A stretch of 64,000 nucleotides of DNA. Source: VXPQ01 sp965223485. GTDB taxonomy: Bacteria > Bacteroidota > Rhodothermia > Rhodothermales > VXPQ01. The notes beneath the pieces are model-generated. The model made no database searches. It had not been told where the DNA came from and was given only the letters and a program-made list of their open reading frames with translations. Position numbers and translations under genes: made by a program. This document shows positions 42,601-51,635 of this stretch, in pieces. Each line of letters starts with the position of its first letter. Position 1 is the stretch's first letter. The stretch covers positions 3,038,001 to 3,102,000 of the forward strand of contig OZ244993.1 of the NCBI GenBank assembly GCA_965223485.1. The letters are read 5' to 3'.

Positions 42601-42817
42601 ACGGACCCTGATGGACGCCGGAATCGGCGTGCGGTACGATCTGAACCGCCTGCAGGGATTCGACCGGTGGGTCAGGCAATCCGATATCTTGTCGGATCTT
42701 GTGCTCGTGGCGCGCTTTCCCCTGTGGGCAAACGATTACGAGTATGCGGACAGCGAGGCTCCCTTCGCATTCCGCTGGCTGCTTGGCGTACAACTGGACC
42801 GTCTCCCCTGGGACTGA
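39620..42817 (+). CDS. M1-family metallopeptidase with large C-terminal domain
   Basis: About 1065 residues from the ATG at 39620, with a signal peptide (MIRIRHAVSLLLMGLLSAS). The M1 region (about 40-560) has HEVAHMWFYG with the third zinc ligand Glu in WMDEGFANY. GGMEYP replaces the GAMEN motif, as in several bacterial relatives. The last 500 residues contain repeated amphipathic strands (GWRPLVQYAQHWGPGIGVQF, GYLINWSFRGQKHLG) and may form an outer-membrane barrel-like domain. It diverges from the HU gene. Substrates are probably peptides in the periplasm or outside. Confidence 0.85.
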   Translation: MIRIRHAVSLLLMGLLSASTGQARQPSEPTPLPSHSTSQEQSPNTTVRYEMDITVHPDRHAMEGRQRLTYTNTSPDTLSRVFYHLYFNAFRPHSMMAERNRELPDPDPRTAPRIFDLGPDEIGYHRIESLAQDGETVAHRIFDTVMEVELARPLPPGGQAVFDMTFVSQIPLQTRRSGRDSREGIDYSMTQWYPKLAQYDARGWHADPYVGREFYAPFGTFDVRITLPSEYIVGATGTLRNPDKVGHGYASDSLDADTPAARTDSLTWRFYAENVHDFAWSADPDYIHDVLETEAGYAIHLLYQPDVAEVWQTLHEAAPKIMAFYEERYGAYLYPQMTIAQGGDGGMEYPMITLVTGKRPPPSLLGVTAHEVAHMWFYGMIGSNEADHAWMDEGFANYATREVLAHIREQPPPSHAGALFGILNMKRLGLFEPLNTPSDWFDTNIAYGVSAYSGGEMMLDMLGYVISDSLRDRFLLEYHRKFAFRHAGPHDVERVAEQVSGIRLDWYFQQFGDVNRELDYAVRKLRRTRDATAWRTTMTLKRLGRAVMPIDLQIILEDGSVQWVHIPLGVMQGHKPVPEDWIVAAPWAWTAPEYSLEVMLPARPRSAEIDPYVRTPESDRLNNTTARPINISFLKPPAPNMRRYDFGWRPLVQYAQHWGPGIGVQFRGAYPLTGKERKNMVKIWPQVLFSEGTEPDVTSLLEHHEPPRLGAFSGIDFDFSNAGNYLKGYLINWSFRGQKHLGVYQVDTRASFSDPDDFLRQNSRRLTVGVKQRFLVSDRARIRNTSSAYLQNTLSVYGHLEGMSEWYRYALFVEGGVDDEGPYTANRMSMDLALGMPIGPFTGSVRLFFGGGEPDVLSPDKRFRFGGVSLEEQWNNAAYRNVEALFEEPLRDAPWVAFGAPGPVAYMRQTEPYAHIPHTYQDTDAHTHHDAHEDIDPGDEKGFFGVTEMTAFSARLLTPRLRGPALLRPLRLELFMGAGHVGDLNEEERDERRKRTLMDAGIGVRYDLNRLQGFDRWVRQSDILSDLVLVARFPLWANDYEYADSEAPFAFRWLLGVQLDRLPWD

Positions 42818-42849
42818 CGCCCCTCCGACCCGTAAATTCTATCGAAGAA

Positions 42850-43641
42850 ATGTTTCGTTTATCGACCCGTACGATCACCGCGCTGACAGGCGCTGCACTT
42901 TTTACCCTTGCGGCATGCGGCGGCGAACAATCCGAACAGACCCCCGGCCAAAACGAAGCTACGGCTATCGTACGGCAGGCTGTTCTTGCGCACGGCGGCG
43001 AACACGCGGACCGGGTTAAAATCGGTTTCGACTTCCGGGAATACCACTACACCATCACGCTGAACGGAGGGATGTTCCAGTACGAACGCGAGCGCCCGGA
43101 TTCGGCCGGGTATATCCGGGACGTACTGAACAACGACGGATTCCACCGCGAAATCGATGGGGCGCCCGTGGACCTGCCGGAGGAGACGGCCGCCAGCTAT
43201 GCCTTCTCCCTCAACGCCGTCTCGTACTTCATGCTACTGCCCTTCAAGTTGACCGATGCCGCCGTACAGGCGAGATACCTGTCCGAGGAAACCGTCAAGG
43301 GCGAGCCGTACCACGAAATCGAAGTGACCTTTCGACAGGAAGGAGGAGGACTCGACTACCAGGATCGGTTCGTGTACTGGTTCCACCGAGACCGTCATAC
43401 CATGGACTATTTCGCCTACGACTACGAGACAGGCGATTCGGGAACGCGCTTCCGGGAAGCGTACAATGCGCGCACCGTGGGCGGCATCCGCTTCCAGGAC
43501 TATCTGAATTTCACCTCGCCGGTTATCGCAGCGCCGGGAGACCCCATCGAACAAATGGACAGTCTGCTGGACATCCAGGAACTGGACACGGTATCCGTCA
43601 TCGAAACGACCGGGATTGTGGTAGAGGAAATTGACGAATAG
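42850..43641 (+). CDS. Lipoprotein, DUF6503-like
   Basis: A 263-residue lipoprotein from the ATG at 42850. It has a lipobox (ALFTLAAC) and a beta-rich mature part with AVLAHGGEHADRVKIGFDFREY, DRFVYWFHRDRHTMDYFAYDY, ARTVGGIRFQDYLNF and a conserved aromatic pattern. It resembles the DUF6503 group, of unknown function, common in Bacteroidota. It is 32 bases after the M1 peptidase gene and may share its transcript. The family name is from memory of the pattern, not a search. Confidence 0.68.
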   Translation: MFRLSTRTITALTGAALFTLAACGGEQSEQTPGQNEATAIVRQAVLAHGGEHADRVKIGFDFREYHYTITLNGGMFQYERERPDSAGYIRDVLNNDGFHREIDGAPVDLPEETAASYAFSLNAVSYFMLLPFKLTDAAVQARYLSEETVKGEPYHEIEVTFRQEGGGLDYQDRFVYWFHRDRHTMDYFAYDYETGDSGTRFREAYNARTVGGIRFQDYLNFTSPVIAAPGDPIEQMDSLLDIQELDTVSVIETTGIVVEEIDE

Positions 43642-43694
43642 ATGCCATTCCGGTCGTATATTCCACCAGCTATCCGTACAAAAACATTAACCTC

Positions 43695-44264
43695 ATGACC
43701 ACAACTATGCACCGCACTTTACTCCCACTGCTCGTCGCAGCAGGCCTTCTCGTTTTCGGCGCTCATTCCGTCGCCGCACAGGATGTCATTGAGCCACCCA
43801 ACCCGCTGAGTCCGCGGGCCGTTACCCAAACCTCGTTCAACGATGGAACCTACGCCAGCATCCACTACGGATCGCCCCGCAAGCGCGACCGGGAAATTTT
43901 CGGCGAACTGGTGCCGTTCGGCGCGGTATGGCGACTGGGCGCCAACGAAGCCACAGAAATGACCGTGACGCAAGACATTCAGCTCGGAGACATGGATCTG
44001 GCCGCAGGCACCTATGCCGTCCTCGCCATCCCGAACGAGGAAACATGGACCTTGATCGTGAATGCAGGCCTGGGCATGTGGGGCGCCTTATCCTACTCGG
44101 AGGAGCACGATGTCCTGCGTCTGGAAACCCCGGTAAGCATGACCGATGACATCCACGAGGCGTTTACGATCACCCTCGAGGCAAACGAGGAAGGCTCCTC
44201 CGCCATGCTTTCCATGATGTGGGATCAGACGAGTGTGGCCATTGCCGTAACGCCGGTGGAATAA
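43695..44264 (+). CDS. DUF2911 secreted protein
   Basis: A 189-residue protein with a signal peptide (cleavage near SVAAQDV). It has the DUF2911 signature: SPRAVTQTSF, YGSPRKRDREIFGELVPFGAVWRLGANEATEM, then AGTYAVLAIPNEETWTLIV. Function unknown; the family is typical of Bacteroidota and Rhodothermia. It is the third extracytoplasmic protein in a row after the M1 peptidase and the DUF6503-like lipoprotein. Confidence 0.9.
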   Translation: MTTTMHRTLLPLLVAAGLLVFGAHSVAAQDVIEPPNPLSPRAVTQTSFNDGTYASIHYGSPRKRDREIFGELVPFGAVWRLGANEATEMTVTQDIQLGDMDLAAGTYAVLAIPNEETWTLIVNAGLGMWGALSYSEEHDVLRLETPVSMTDDIHEAFTITLEANEEGSSAMLSMMWDQTSVAIAVTPVE

Positions 44265-44336
44265 TTCGCCGGATGTTCTCCCGGAAAGAGGATGCCTCGC
44301 AAGGTTGCCTCGTCGAAATCATGAGGCGGACACGCC

Positions 44337-47177
44337 ATGCAGCTTTCGGGGCTTGACGTCGAGGCAGAGGGCACGGGCATATCGCGCCCGTTGAGCCGGC
44401 AGGTCAATCTCCTTGGCATGCTTCTCGGGCAGGCTATACGCCAGCAGGCGGGGCAGAGCACCCTCGACCTGGTGGAAGAATTGCGGATGCTCTGCAAACA
44501 GGCGGTGGCGGAGGATGACCCGGCGCCCCGTATACAGGCAAAGAACCGCATTGCGCAGCTCGACGATGAGGAAATTCTTTGGCTGCTTCGCGCCTACACC
44601 GCGTTTTTCCATCTGGTAAATCAGGCGGAGCAGGAAGAAATCATCCGCATCAACCGGGATCGGGCCCGTTCCGGATCGCCGGAACAACCCCGGGCGGAAT
44701 CCATCCTCGAGGCAATTCACTATCTCAAGGAAGAGGGATACTCCTACGAGGAGGTCCTTTCGCTCTTCCGCCACCTGGATATCCAGCCGACCCTGACGGC
44801 GCACCCCACCGAGGCGCGGCGACTCAGCATCCTGTACAAGCAACAGCGCATCTCCCGGATATTGTCGCGGCTCAACCGGGAACGCCTGACGCCGAGAGAA
44901 AAAGAACGCGCGCTGTCGGATATCCGAAACCAGATCGCCCTGCTCCTGTCCACCGATGAGATTCGCGCGGACACGCCCAGCGTAGACGACGAGGTGGACC
45001 AGGGTCTTTATTTCTTGCGTAATGCGATCCGGGAAACCATACCGGACATATATGACGACGTACGACGGGGACTGCGCGCCTATTACGGGACATCGGGAGA
45101 CATCCCCGTATTTCTAAAATACCGGTCCTGGATCGGCAGCGACCGGGACGGCAACCCGAATGTCACGGCGGATGTGACGCGGCGGACCTTCGCAAAACAG
45201 CGCCTCACCGCCATCAATATCTTTTATGAAGAATTGGTGGAGCTGCGCAGGGAACTCAGTGTTTCGAGCCGGCAGGTATCCGTGCCCCATGCGCTGTACG
45301 ATGCGATCTCCGCCGATGCAGAGGATATCGATCTCGACGAAAAGGTCAAGCGGATATACCGCCACGAGCCTTACCGGCTCAAGATCAGTTATATGATGGA
45401 GCGCCTGCTCCGACTCACGCAGCAAGTGCAGGCCGAGTTGGATCGGGATGCACAACCCCGGACCCGGCAGGAAACGGGCAGTGCTTGCAGCTACAACGGG
45501 GCGGCTTTTGTCCAGGACCTGGATATGCTCCGCGAATGTCTCGTCGGGACGGGCTACGAAGCCTTTGCTGAAGCCGGTCACTTACAGCGCATTCTCGTAC
45601 GGGCGCGCACGTTCGGATTTCATATGGCGGCGCTCGACGTACGACAGCACAGCCGCATACACGAGCAGGCCGTAACGGCTATCCTGCACGCCGCAAACGT
45701 ACACAACGAGTACGCCAGTCTCGACGAATCCGGAAAAATCGATCTCCTCTCCGCCGAACTGGAAAATCCGCGCGCCCTGTTGCCGCGCGACGCCGAGTTG
45801 CCCGAAACGGCGCAGCAGGTCGTGGAAAGCTTCGAGGTTATCCGGGAAATCGTGAAGCGAGAGCCGTCCGCCATGGGCAGTTACATCATCAGCATGACGC
45901 ACACCGTAAGCGACGTGCTGGAAGCCATGTTGCTGGCAAAGGTGGTTGGACTCTGGCAGATACAGGACGGGGAAGTGCACTGCCCGCTCGACATCGTACC
46001 CCTCTTCGAAACCATCGAAGACCTGGCGGACGCAGACGTCCTCATGAGCGCACTCTTTTCCAACCCCGTGTACGCCAGGCACCTCGAAACCCGGGAGCAT
46101 TTCCAGGAAATCATGCTCGGCTACTCGGATTCGAACAAGGACGGCGGATACTGGATGGCCAACTGGGCCCTGCACAAGGCCCAAAAAGACCTGGGCGTCG
46201 TCTGCAGAAACCATCAGGTAACGCTGCGGCTTTTCCACGGTCGAGGCGGTACGGTCGGGCGCGGAGGCGGCCGGGCCAATCAGGCTATTCTCGCCATGCC
46301 GCCCGTCGTGCATAATGGACAAATCCGGTTTACCGAACAGGGAGAGGTCATCTCGTTCCGGTATGCGCTGCCGGACATCGCCCGGCGGCACCTGGAGCAG
46401 ATTGTCAGCGCGATGATCGTGAGCACGGCCTCGGGATCGCGGCAGAACGGAAAAAACGACTACGGAACGGCGCCCGGAAATGTCGAGATATTGGATCGCA
46501 TCGCCAGCCGCTCCATGGAAGCCTACCGTACGCTCATCGAGGACAGCGCGCTCTGGTCGTGGTATACGCAAGTCACCCCTATTGAGCAGATAAGCCGGTT
46601 GCCTATCGCTTCGCGCCCCGTTTCGCGCGGTTCTGCACATGAGGCGCCCTTTGAATCGTTGCGAGCCATTCCGTGGGTTTTTGCATGGACCCAGACACGG
46701 TATACCCTGCCGGGCTGGTTCGGAACAGGGCACGGCCTGACCTCGCTCACGGAAGAAGACCCGGAAATCCTATCCCGGCTCCGGACGCTCTACCGGGAAT
46801 GGACCTTCTTCCGGGCCGTCGTGAACAGTGCGCAACGGGAAATGGCGCGGGCACGGTTCGATATCTCACAGCATTACAGGGAATTGGAAAATTCCTCGGA
46901 AGGCGCCCATATCCACGAACGGATCGCCGGAGATTTCCGCAGGGCGCAGGACATGATTCTCCGGATCACCGGGCAAAGCGAACTGCTCGACAGCAACCCG
47001 GTCATTCAAAAATCCATTTTCCTGCGCAATCCCTATACGGATGTGCTCAACCTGCTGCAGATCGAACTCATCAAGCGGTACCGGGCCGCCGAGCAGGAAG
47101 AAACGCAGGATGCGCTGCGGCAGGCCCTGTTCCTGAGCATCAACGGCATTGCGGCGGCGATGCAGAGTACCGGGTAG
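44337..47177 (+). CDS. ppc: Phosphoenolpyruvate carboxylase
   Basis: A 946-residue PEPC. It carries TLTAHPTEARRLSIL with the catalytic histidine, GYSDSNKDGGYWMANWAL, the phosphate loop FHGRGGTVGRGGGRANQAI, ASRPVSRG and the C-terminal ALFLSINGIAAAMQSTG. It makes oxaloacetate from PEP and bicarbonate to refill the TCA cycle. Length is normal for bacterial PEPC. The gene is transcribed alone, with a 159-base gap before the sulfatase gene. Confidence 0.96.
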   Translation: MQLSGLDVEAEGTGISRPLSRQVNLLGMLLGQAIRQQAGQSTLDLVEELRMLCKQAVAEDDPAPRIQAKNRIAQLDDEEILWLLRAYTAFFHLVNQAEQEEIIRINRDRARSGSPEQPRAESILEAIHYLKEEGYSYEEVLSLFRHLDIQPTLTAHPTEARRLSILYKQQRISRILSRLNRERLTPREKERALSDIRNQIALLLSTDEIRADTPSVDDEVDQGLYFLRNAIRETIPDIYDDVRRGLRAYYGTSGDIPVFLKYRSWIGSDRDGNPNVTADVTRRTFAKQRLTAINIFYEELVELRRELSVSSRQVSVPHALYDAISADAEDIDLDEKVKRIYRHEPYRLKISYMMERLLRLTQQVQAELDRDAQPRTRQETGSACSYNGAAFVQDLDMLRECLVGTGYEAFAEAGHLQRILVRARTFGFHMAALDVRQHSRIHEQAVTAILHAANVHNEYASLDESGKIDLLSAELENPRALLPRDAELPETAQQVVESFEVIREIVKREPSAMGSYIISMTHTVSDVLEAMLLAKVVGLWQIQDGEVHCPLDIVPLFETIEDLADADVLMSALFSNPVYARHLETREHFQEIMLGYSDSNKDGGYWMANWALHKAQKDLGVVCRNHQVTLRLFHGRGGTVGRGGGRANQAILAMPPVVHNGQIRFTEQGEVISFRYALPDIARRHLEQIVSAMIVSTASGSRQNGKNDYGTAPGNVEILDRIASRSMEAYRTLIEDSALWSWYTQVTPIEQISRLPIASRPVSRGSAHEAPFESLRAIPWVFAWTQTRYTLPGWFGTGHGLTSLTEEDPEILSRLRTLYREWTFFRAVVNSAQREMARARFDISQHYRELENSSEGAHIHERIAGDFRRAQDMILRITGQSELLDSNPVIQKSIFLRNPYTDVLNLLQIELIKRYRAAEQEETQDALRQALFLSINGIAAAMQSTG

Positions 47178-47315
47178 CAAGGGGGATAGAACCGTTGCGA
47201 TATCTTGCAATATCTTGCGATATGCCGTGCTTAATGCAACAGTTGGCGCAGGTCTGGTCCTCGTCTTGACATCGATCCTGGACATATCCCACACCGCATC
47301 GCAACGGTAACAATC

Positions 47316-48791
47316 ATGCGAGCTGTCGCCACGCTTACTCTCTTCTTGTTTACCGCGTCCTGCATCACCCCGGGAACGGAAAAATCGCCGCCACCGCCAA
47401 ATATTATCGTGATTCTGACGGATGATCTCGGGTACAGCGACCTCGGTTCTTTCGGTTCGAAAATCATTCACACCCCGCACCTGGATGCGCTTGCTCAGGG
47501 CGGCGTACGACTCACCAATGGATACGTATCCGCCGCAGTGTGCAGCCCATCGCGGGCCGGGCTCTACACCGGGAGATATCAGTCCCGGTTCGGCTACGAA
47601 TTCAACACGTCCGGGCTAGACACCGTAGTCGGCCTGCCAACCGATCAGCGCACGCTGGCCGACGTGCTCAGGAGCGCAGGCTACGTCACCGGATTGATCG
47701 GAAAATGGCATCTGGGCAAGTCCGAAAAGCATCACCCGCTGAACCGCGGCTTCGACGAATACTTCGGACACCTGTCGGGCAGTTCAACATACATCGACGC
47801 ACACAAGGAAGGCATCGAATCCTGGCCCGCACGAAACGCTCCAACCAGACGTTCGGCCTGGGGCGCCATATACAACGGATTCGAACAGGTGGAGGTCGAG
47901 GAATACCTCACCGACGTCTTTGCAGAAAAAGCAGTCGACTTCATCCGCCGGCACAAAGACGAGCGGTTCTTCCTCATGCTCACGCCCAATGCGCCGCACA
48001 CGCCGCTCCAGGCCACGGCCGAGTACACGGACCGCTATCGCAGCGTGGAACCTGCCGGACGCCGGATCTTCGCGGCCATGGTCTCGTCGGTGGACGACTA
48101 CGTCGGCGATGTCGTGGCCGAACTGCGCGCCCAAGGATTAGAAGAAAACACGCTGATCGTATTCTTCTCGGATAACGGCTGCATCAAGTACCTTTCGCAG
48201 GATATCTGCTCGAACGATCCGCTGAGTGGATCGAAACGGTTCCATCTCGAGGGCGGCATCCGTGTGCCGTTTATCTTCAACTGGCCCGCTGGCCTGCCTT
48301 CAGGGGCAACATTTGAACATCCGGCGATCTCCCTGGACCTCTTCGCCACGTTTGCGGCCGCGGCGAACTCCGAAGAAACGACCGAGGACAGCGTGAACCT
48401 GTTGCCGTATTTGCGCGGCCAGCAAAGCGACCCACCCCACGAATTACTCTTCTGGCGAGCCAAACCGACCATGGCCATCCGCTGGGGCAAGTGGAAACTA
48501 TGGAAGGTCAACAGGACCGACAAAACCTTCGACGACCTGACGAACACGGGGCGCAGGCTGCCACAGATCGACTATGCCGGCGATTCGCCGGCAGGACAGA
48601 TAACCGTACTCTACGATCTATCCGTGGACATCGGCGAGCAAGAGAATCTGGCAGGAAAACATCCCGAGGTGGTCGAGCGGCTCGAATCGGAGCTAAAGGC
48701 CTGGAACGCTCAACTTGCGGAACCACTGTGGCCCAGCGACCGCTCCACCCTGGGCGAGCTTCATGGGCAGATGATCCAGTTGTTTTTTTGA
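47316..48791 (+). CDS. Sulfatase (formylglycine-dependent) lipoprotein
   Basis: A 491-residue sulfatase with a lipoprotein signal (LFLFTASC). The metal/N-terminal motif is IIVILTDDLGYSDLG, and the formylglycine site is CSPSR in AAVCSPSRAGLYTGRY, the class I Cys type that needs a converting enzyme. GLIGKWHLGKS and FFSDNGCIKYLS complete the core. It hydrolyses sulfate esters, possibly of polysaccharides. No matching maturase or glycan-degrading genes are seen next to it. Confidence 0.92.
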   Translation: MRAVATLTLFLFTASCITPGTEKSPPPPNIIVILTDDLGYSDLGSFGSKIIHTPHLDALAQGGVRLTNGYVSAAVCSPSRAGLYTGRYQSRFGYEFNTSGLDTVVGLPTDQRTLADVLRSAGYVTGLIGKWHLGKSEKHHPLNRGFDEYFGHLSGSSTYIDAHKEGIESWPARNAPTRRSAWGAIYNGFEQVEVEEYLTDVFAEKAVDFIRRHKDERFFLMLTPNAPHTPLQATAEYTDRYRSVEPAGRRIFAAMVSSVDDYVGDVVAELRAQGLEENTLIVFFSDNGCIKYLSQDICSNDPLSGSKRFHLEGGIRVPFIFNWPAGLPSGATFEHPAISLDLFATFAAAANSEETTEDSVNLLPYLRGQQSDPPHELLFWRAKPTMAIRWGKWKLWKVNRTDKTFDDLTNTGRRLPQIDYAGDSPAGQITVLYDLSVDIGEQENLAGKHPEVVERLESELKAWNAQLAEPLWPSDRSTLGELHGQMIQLFF

Positions 48792-48805
48792 TGTGATTGC
48801 CACAT

Positions 48806-50815
48806 TCACCGCACCAGCGTCATGTACCGCGTTGTCGAACGCTCATCGGCTACAAGACGGTACAGGTACGTTCCACTTGGAACATCGCTGTGCCAGACGA
48901 CGGTATGTCTGCCAGCAGGTTGATACTCACGGGCAAGGGTTGTCACCTTCACCCCTGCCATGTTGTAGACAGCAAGTTCCACATAGCCCGGGGCGTCAAG
49001 GGCGTATTCGATGGTTGTGGAAGGATTGAAGGGGTTCGGATAGTTCTGTTCCAGGGAGAACGTGGCCGGGAGTTCTTCCGTTTCGCTTGACGTTGGCGGG
49101 TCCGGGCAAACGGGTAGTGGAGTTTTATCTCGACTAGGAACGGCATCGTACCAACCTGTAAGCATAGCAGGTATGCAAACATTACTGTTGGCCCCTATAT
49201 AAAAGACCTGTGCGGACGACAAGTTGGCAAACGATAGCGGTACAGGACCTGACAATGAGTTATTATTAAGCAGAAGCCATTTAAGGTTTACAAGATTTCC
49301 TATTTCTGAGGGTATTGCACCGGATAATTCATTACGGCTGAGATCCAGATGCGTCAGATTATCTAAATTTCCTGTTTCCGAAGGTATAGAACCAGATATC
49401 TGATTATTATGAAGATTAAGCTCTGTTAAATTTACAAGATTCCCAATTTCAGAAGGTATAGGACCAGACATAGAGCAAGGCGGCAATGTAACATCAAAGG
49501 ATAGGGTGGTAGAAGAACAGAATAATGATAATCTTTTTAGATTCACAAGATTTCCTATTTCGGGAGGTATAATTCCTGATAATTTAGTCTGCGATAAGTC
49601 CAAATATTCCAAATTGACTAATTTTCCTATTTCCGCAGGTATTCGGCCACTTAATTTGTTTTTTGAGAGATATAGTTCTCGCAAATTTGTTAAATTCCCT
49701 ATTTCTGGAGGGATCATATCGAATAATGTAGTATAACCAAGGTCAAGAACCTCCAGGTTAGTAAGTTTCCCAATCTCTGCAGGTATAGAACCAGAAAGGG
49801 AACAAGGTGGCAGCCAGGAGCCACCTCCAAAAATATCTATGGAAGAACAACCAAGGTATAAATATTTTAAATTCTTAAGGTTTCCTATTTCCGCAGGTAT
49901 TGTACCTGAAATATCATTATTGTCATTTAAATTTAATGTTTCTAACTTAATCAAGTTACCTATTTCAGAAGGTATAAAACCAGATAGTGAATTATTACTA
50001 ATTATTAGATGTAATAAATTGCTTAAATTGCCTATTTCGGCAGGTATCGATCCAGATAAATTATTCCTGAACAATGACAAAGTTCTCAAATATAACAGAT
50101 TACCTATTTCGACAGGTATTCTTCCAGATAAATTGTTTTCGGAAAGGCCTATCCATTCTAAATTTTTCAAATTACCTATTTCAGAAGGTATATTCCCATA
50201 TAGGTTATTTCCAGCAAGAATTAATGCTTCCAAATCTGTCAGGTTACCTATCTCGGGAGGTATAGAACCTGTCAAATTATTATCCCATGCACCCAATATT
50301 TTCAATTTCAAAAGTTCTCCTATTTCAGAGGGTATAGAACTGGACATGGCGTTATTTCCAATCTCTATCTGTAATAGATTATTCAAATTGCCTATTTCAG
50401 AAGGTATAGGCCCTGATAGTTTGTTATTGAAAGCAATCAAGCGTTCAAGATTCTTCAGATTTCCAATCTCTGAGGGGATAAAGCCACTCAAATTATTATC
50501 ACTCAGAGTTAGGTCTTTTAAATTTGAAAAATTGCCTATTTCAGAAGGTATGGAACCGATTAAATTGTTACCCCCTAAGGCGAGCCACTCTACCCGCCCT
50601 TCACTATCGGTACGAATACCATACCATTCCCCAAGAGGCTTATCGCTTTTCCAGTTGGTATTGTCGTGCCAGTTATCCCCGCCTGTCGAGTCGTACAATG
50701 CAGCCAGTGCGGCGCGGTCGCCCTCTACCGACCCTTGCGCCTTCGCCTGCTGAACGCCCAAGGTGATCCATGCAGCGAAAGATAGCACAATCCAAACGAC
50801 AACTGAACCTCTCAT
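48806..50815 (-). CDS. Surface LRR protein with 18 repeats and a secretion tail
   Basis: A 669-residue protein from the ATG at 50815. A signal peptide (cleavage near QAKAQ) is followed by a cap (GDRAALAALYDSTGGDNWHD). Eighteen 24-residue leucine-rich repeats of the plant-like LSG-x-IP-x-EIGNL type (about residues 85-545) follow; two of them have about 14-residue PPCS insertions. The final 85 residues have NYPNPFNPSTTIEYA, a C-terminal sorting-like domain often attached to type IX secretion cargo. The repeat DNA is markedly AT-rich compared with its neighbours, which suggests acquisition. It is probably exposed on the surface for adhesion. Confidence 0.88.
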   Translation of the reverse strand: MRGSVVVWIVLSFAAWITLGVQQAKAQGSVEGDRAALAALYDSTGGDNWHDNTNWKSDKPLGEWYGIRTDSEGRVEWLALGGNNLIGSIPSEIGNFSNLKDLTLSDNNLSGFIPSEIGNLKNLERLIAFNNKLSGPIPSEIGNLNNLLQIEIGNNAMSSSIPSEIGELLKLKILGAWDNNLTGSIPPEIGNLTDLEALILAGNNLYGNIPSEIGNLKNLEWIGLSENNLSGRIPVEIGNLLYLRTLSLFRNNLSGSIPAEIGNLSNLLHLIISNNSLSGFIPSEIGNLIKLETLNLNDNNDISGTIPAEIGNLKNLKYLYLGCSSIDIFGGGSWLPPCSLSGSIPAEIGKLTNLEVLDLGYTTLFDMIPPEIGNLTNLRELYLSKNKLSGRIPAEIGKLVNLEYLDLSQTKLSGIIPPEIGNLVNLKRLSLFCSSTTLSFDVTLPPCSMSGPIPSEIGNLVNLTELNLHNNQISGSIPSETGNLDNLTHLDLSRNELSGAIPSEIGNLVNLKWLLLNNNSLSGPVPLSFANLSSAQVFYIGANSNVCIPAMLTGWYDAVPSRDKTPLPVCPDPPTSSETEELPATFSLEQNYPNPFNPSTTIEYALDAPGYVELAVYNMAGVKVTTLAREYQPAGRHTVVWHSDVPSGTYLYRLVADERSTTRYMTLVR

Positions 50816-50850
50816 AGGTATTCCACCTTGGACATTGCGTGTTTTCCGAT

Positions 50851-51588
50851 TTATAAGCCTCCTCCCTCCCCCCACAAACCCCTCTCTGCCTCGCGAGCTT
50901 CCCGCTCGTACTCCAGGTACTCGTCGCTGTATTCAAACGGGATCCCCGAGTAGATATTCGCATACCCGTCAGCGACAAGACGGTCATTTACCCGATACAG
51001 GCGCCGGCCGTACTCATCCAGCACCCATACATACGCCAGCGTCCTGCCATACCGGTCCGTTCTGCGCCCGGAGCCGTATTCAAGTTCGACAGGCTTGTCG
51101 AGCGCCAGTTCTGCGGCATACGCGCTGGCGCGGCGCCCCAACTCCCGGATCGTCTCCCGGTCCATGTCGCTGCGCTCTACATCCCTGCTCAGTTTGGGAG
51201 AAGGATGCACCTCCGGCGTGTCTATGCCTATCAGGCGCAGCATCGTTCCATCCGAGAGTTCGAACGTATCCCCGTCGACAATGCGCGCAACAGTCAGCGT
51301 TCCGACTGGATCGTAAGAGTCGGGTATAAGCGTAACGTCCGCATCGGCAGAAAGAGCGCCTTGAAATCCTTCATAGAAAGGAAGCGCCGTCCCGGGATTG
51401 TAATAATACGGCGGGGGCAATACGCCGGCGTTGCCGTCATAATACTGCGGATCGTAGGGGAGCGGCGCCGGAGCGAGCGCATATTCCGATCGAGGGGCCT
51501 CCGGCGGATCCATACGGTACCATATCTCCATGCCGAGATTGGCGGCAAGGAGAACGATCAGCGTCACAAGCAACACCCGCACAGACAT
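50851..51588 (-). CDS. Thermonuclease-family (SNase-like) protein
   Basis: A 245-residue protein. An N-terminal TM or uncleaved signal segment (VRVLLVTLIVLLAANLGM) and a Pro/Tyr-rich linker precede an SNase fold (about 95-240): VARIVDGDTFEL, RLIGIDTPEVHPSPK and DRYGRTLAYVWV with the Asp/Arg catalytic set. It probably acts outside the cytoplasm as a nuclease. The LRR gene begins 35 bases downstream on the same strand and may share a transcript. Confidence 0.87.
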   Translation of the reverse strand: MSVRVLLVTLIVLLAANLGMEIWYRMDPPEAPRSEYALAPAPLPYDPQYYDGNAGVLPPPYYYNPGTALPFYEGFQGALSADADVTLIPDSYDPVGTLTVARIVDGDTFELSDGTMLRLIGIDTPEVHPSPKLSRDVERSDMDRETIRELGRRASAYAAELALDKPVELEYGSGRRTDRYGRTLAYVWVLDEYGRRLYRVNDRLVADGYANIYSGIPFEYSDEYLEYEREAREAERGLWGEGGGL

Positions 51589-51635
51589 GATGCGACGATA
51601 AGTAAAGGGTTACGAAGAACGGGGAAAACCCCGGA

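Noticed and set aside
40376..42793. Open frame of about 800 codons on the - strand
   Set aside because: It lies opposite the M1 peptidase gene and reads as low-complexity antisense sequence with no motif.
49180..50563. Periodic 72-base pattern considered as a DNA repeat or array
   Set aside because: It is protein-level LRR periodicity with variable DNA, inside one reading frame.
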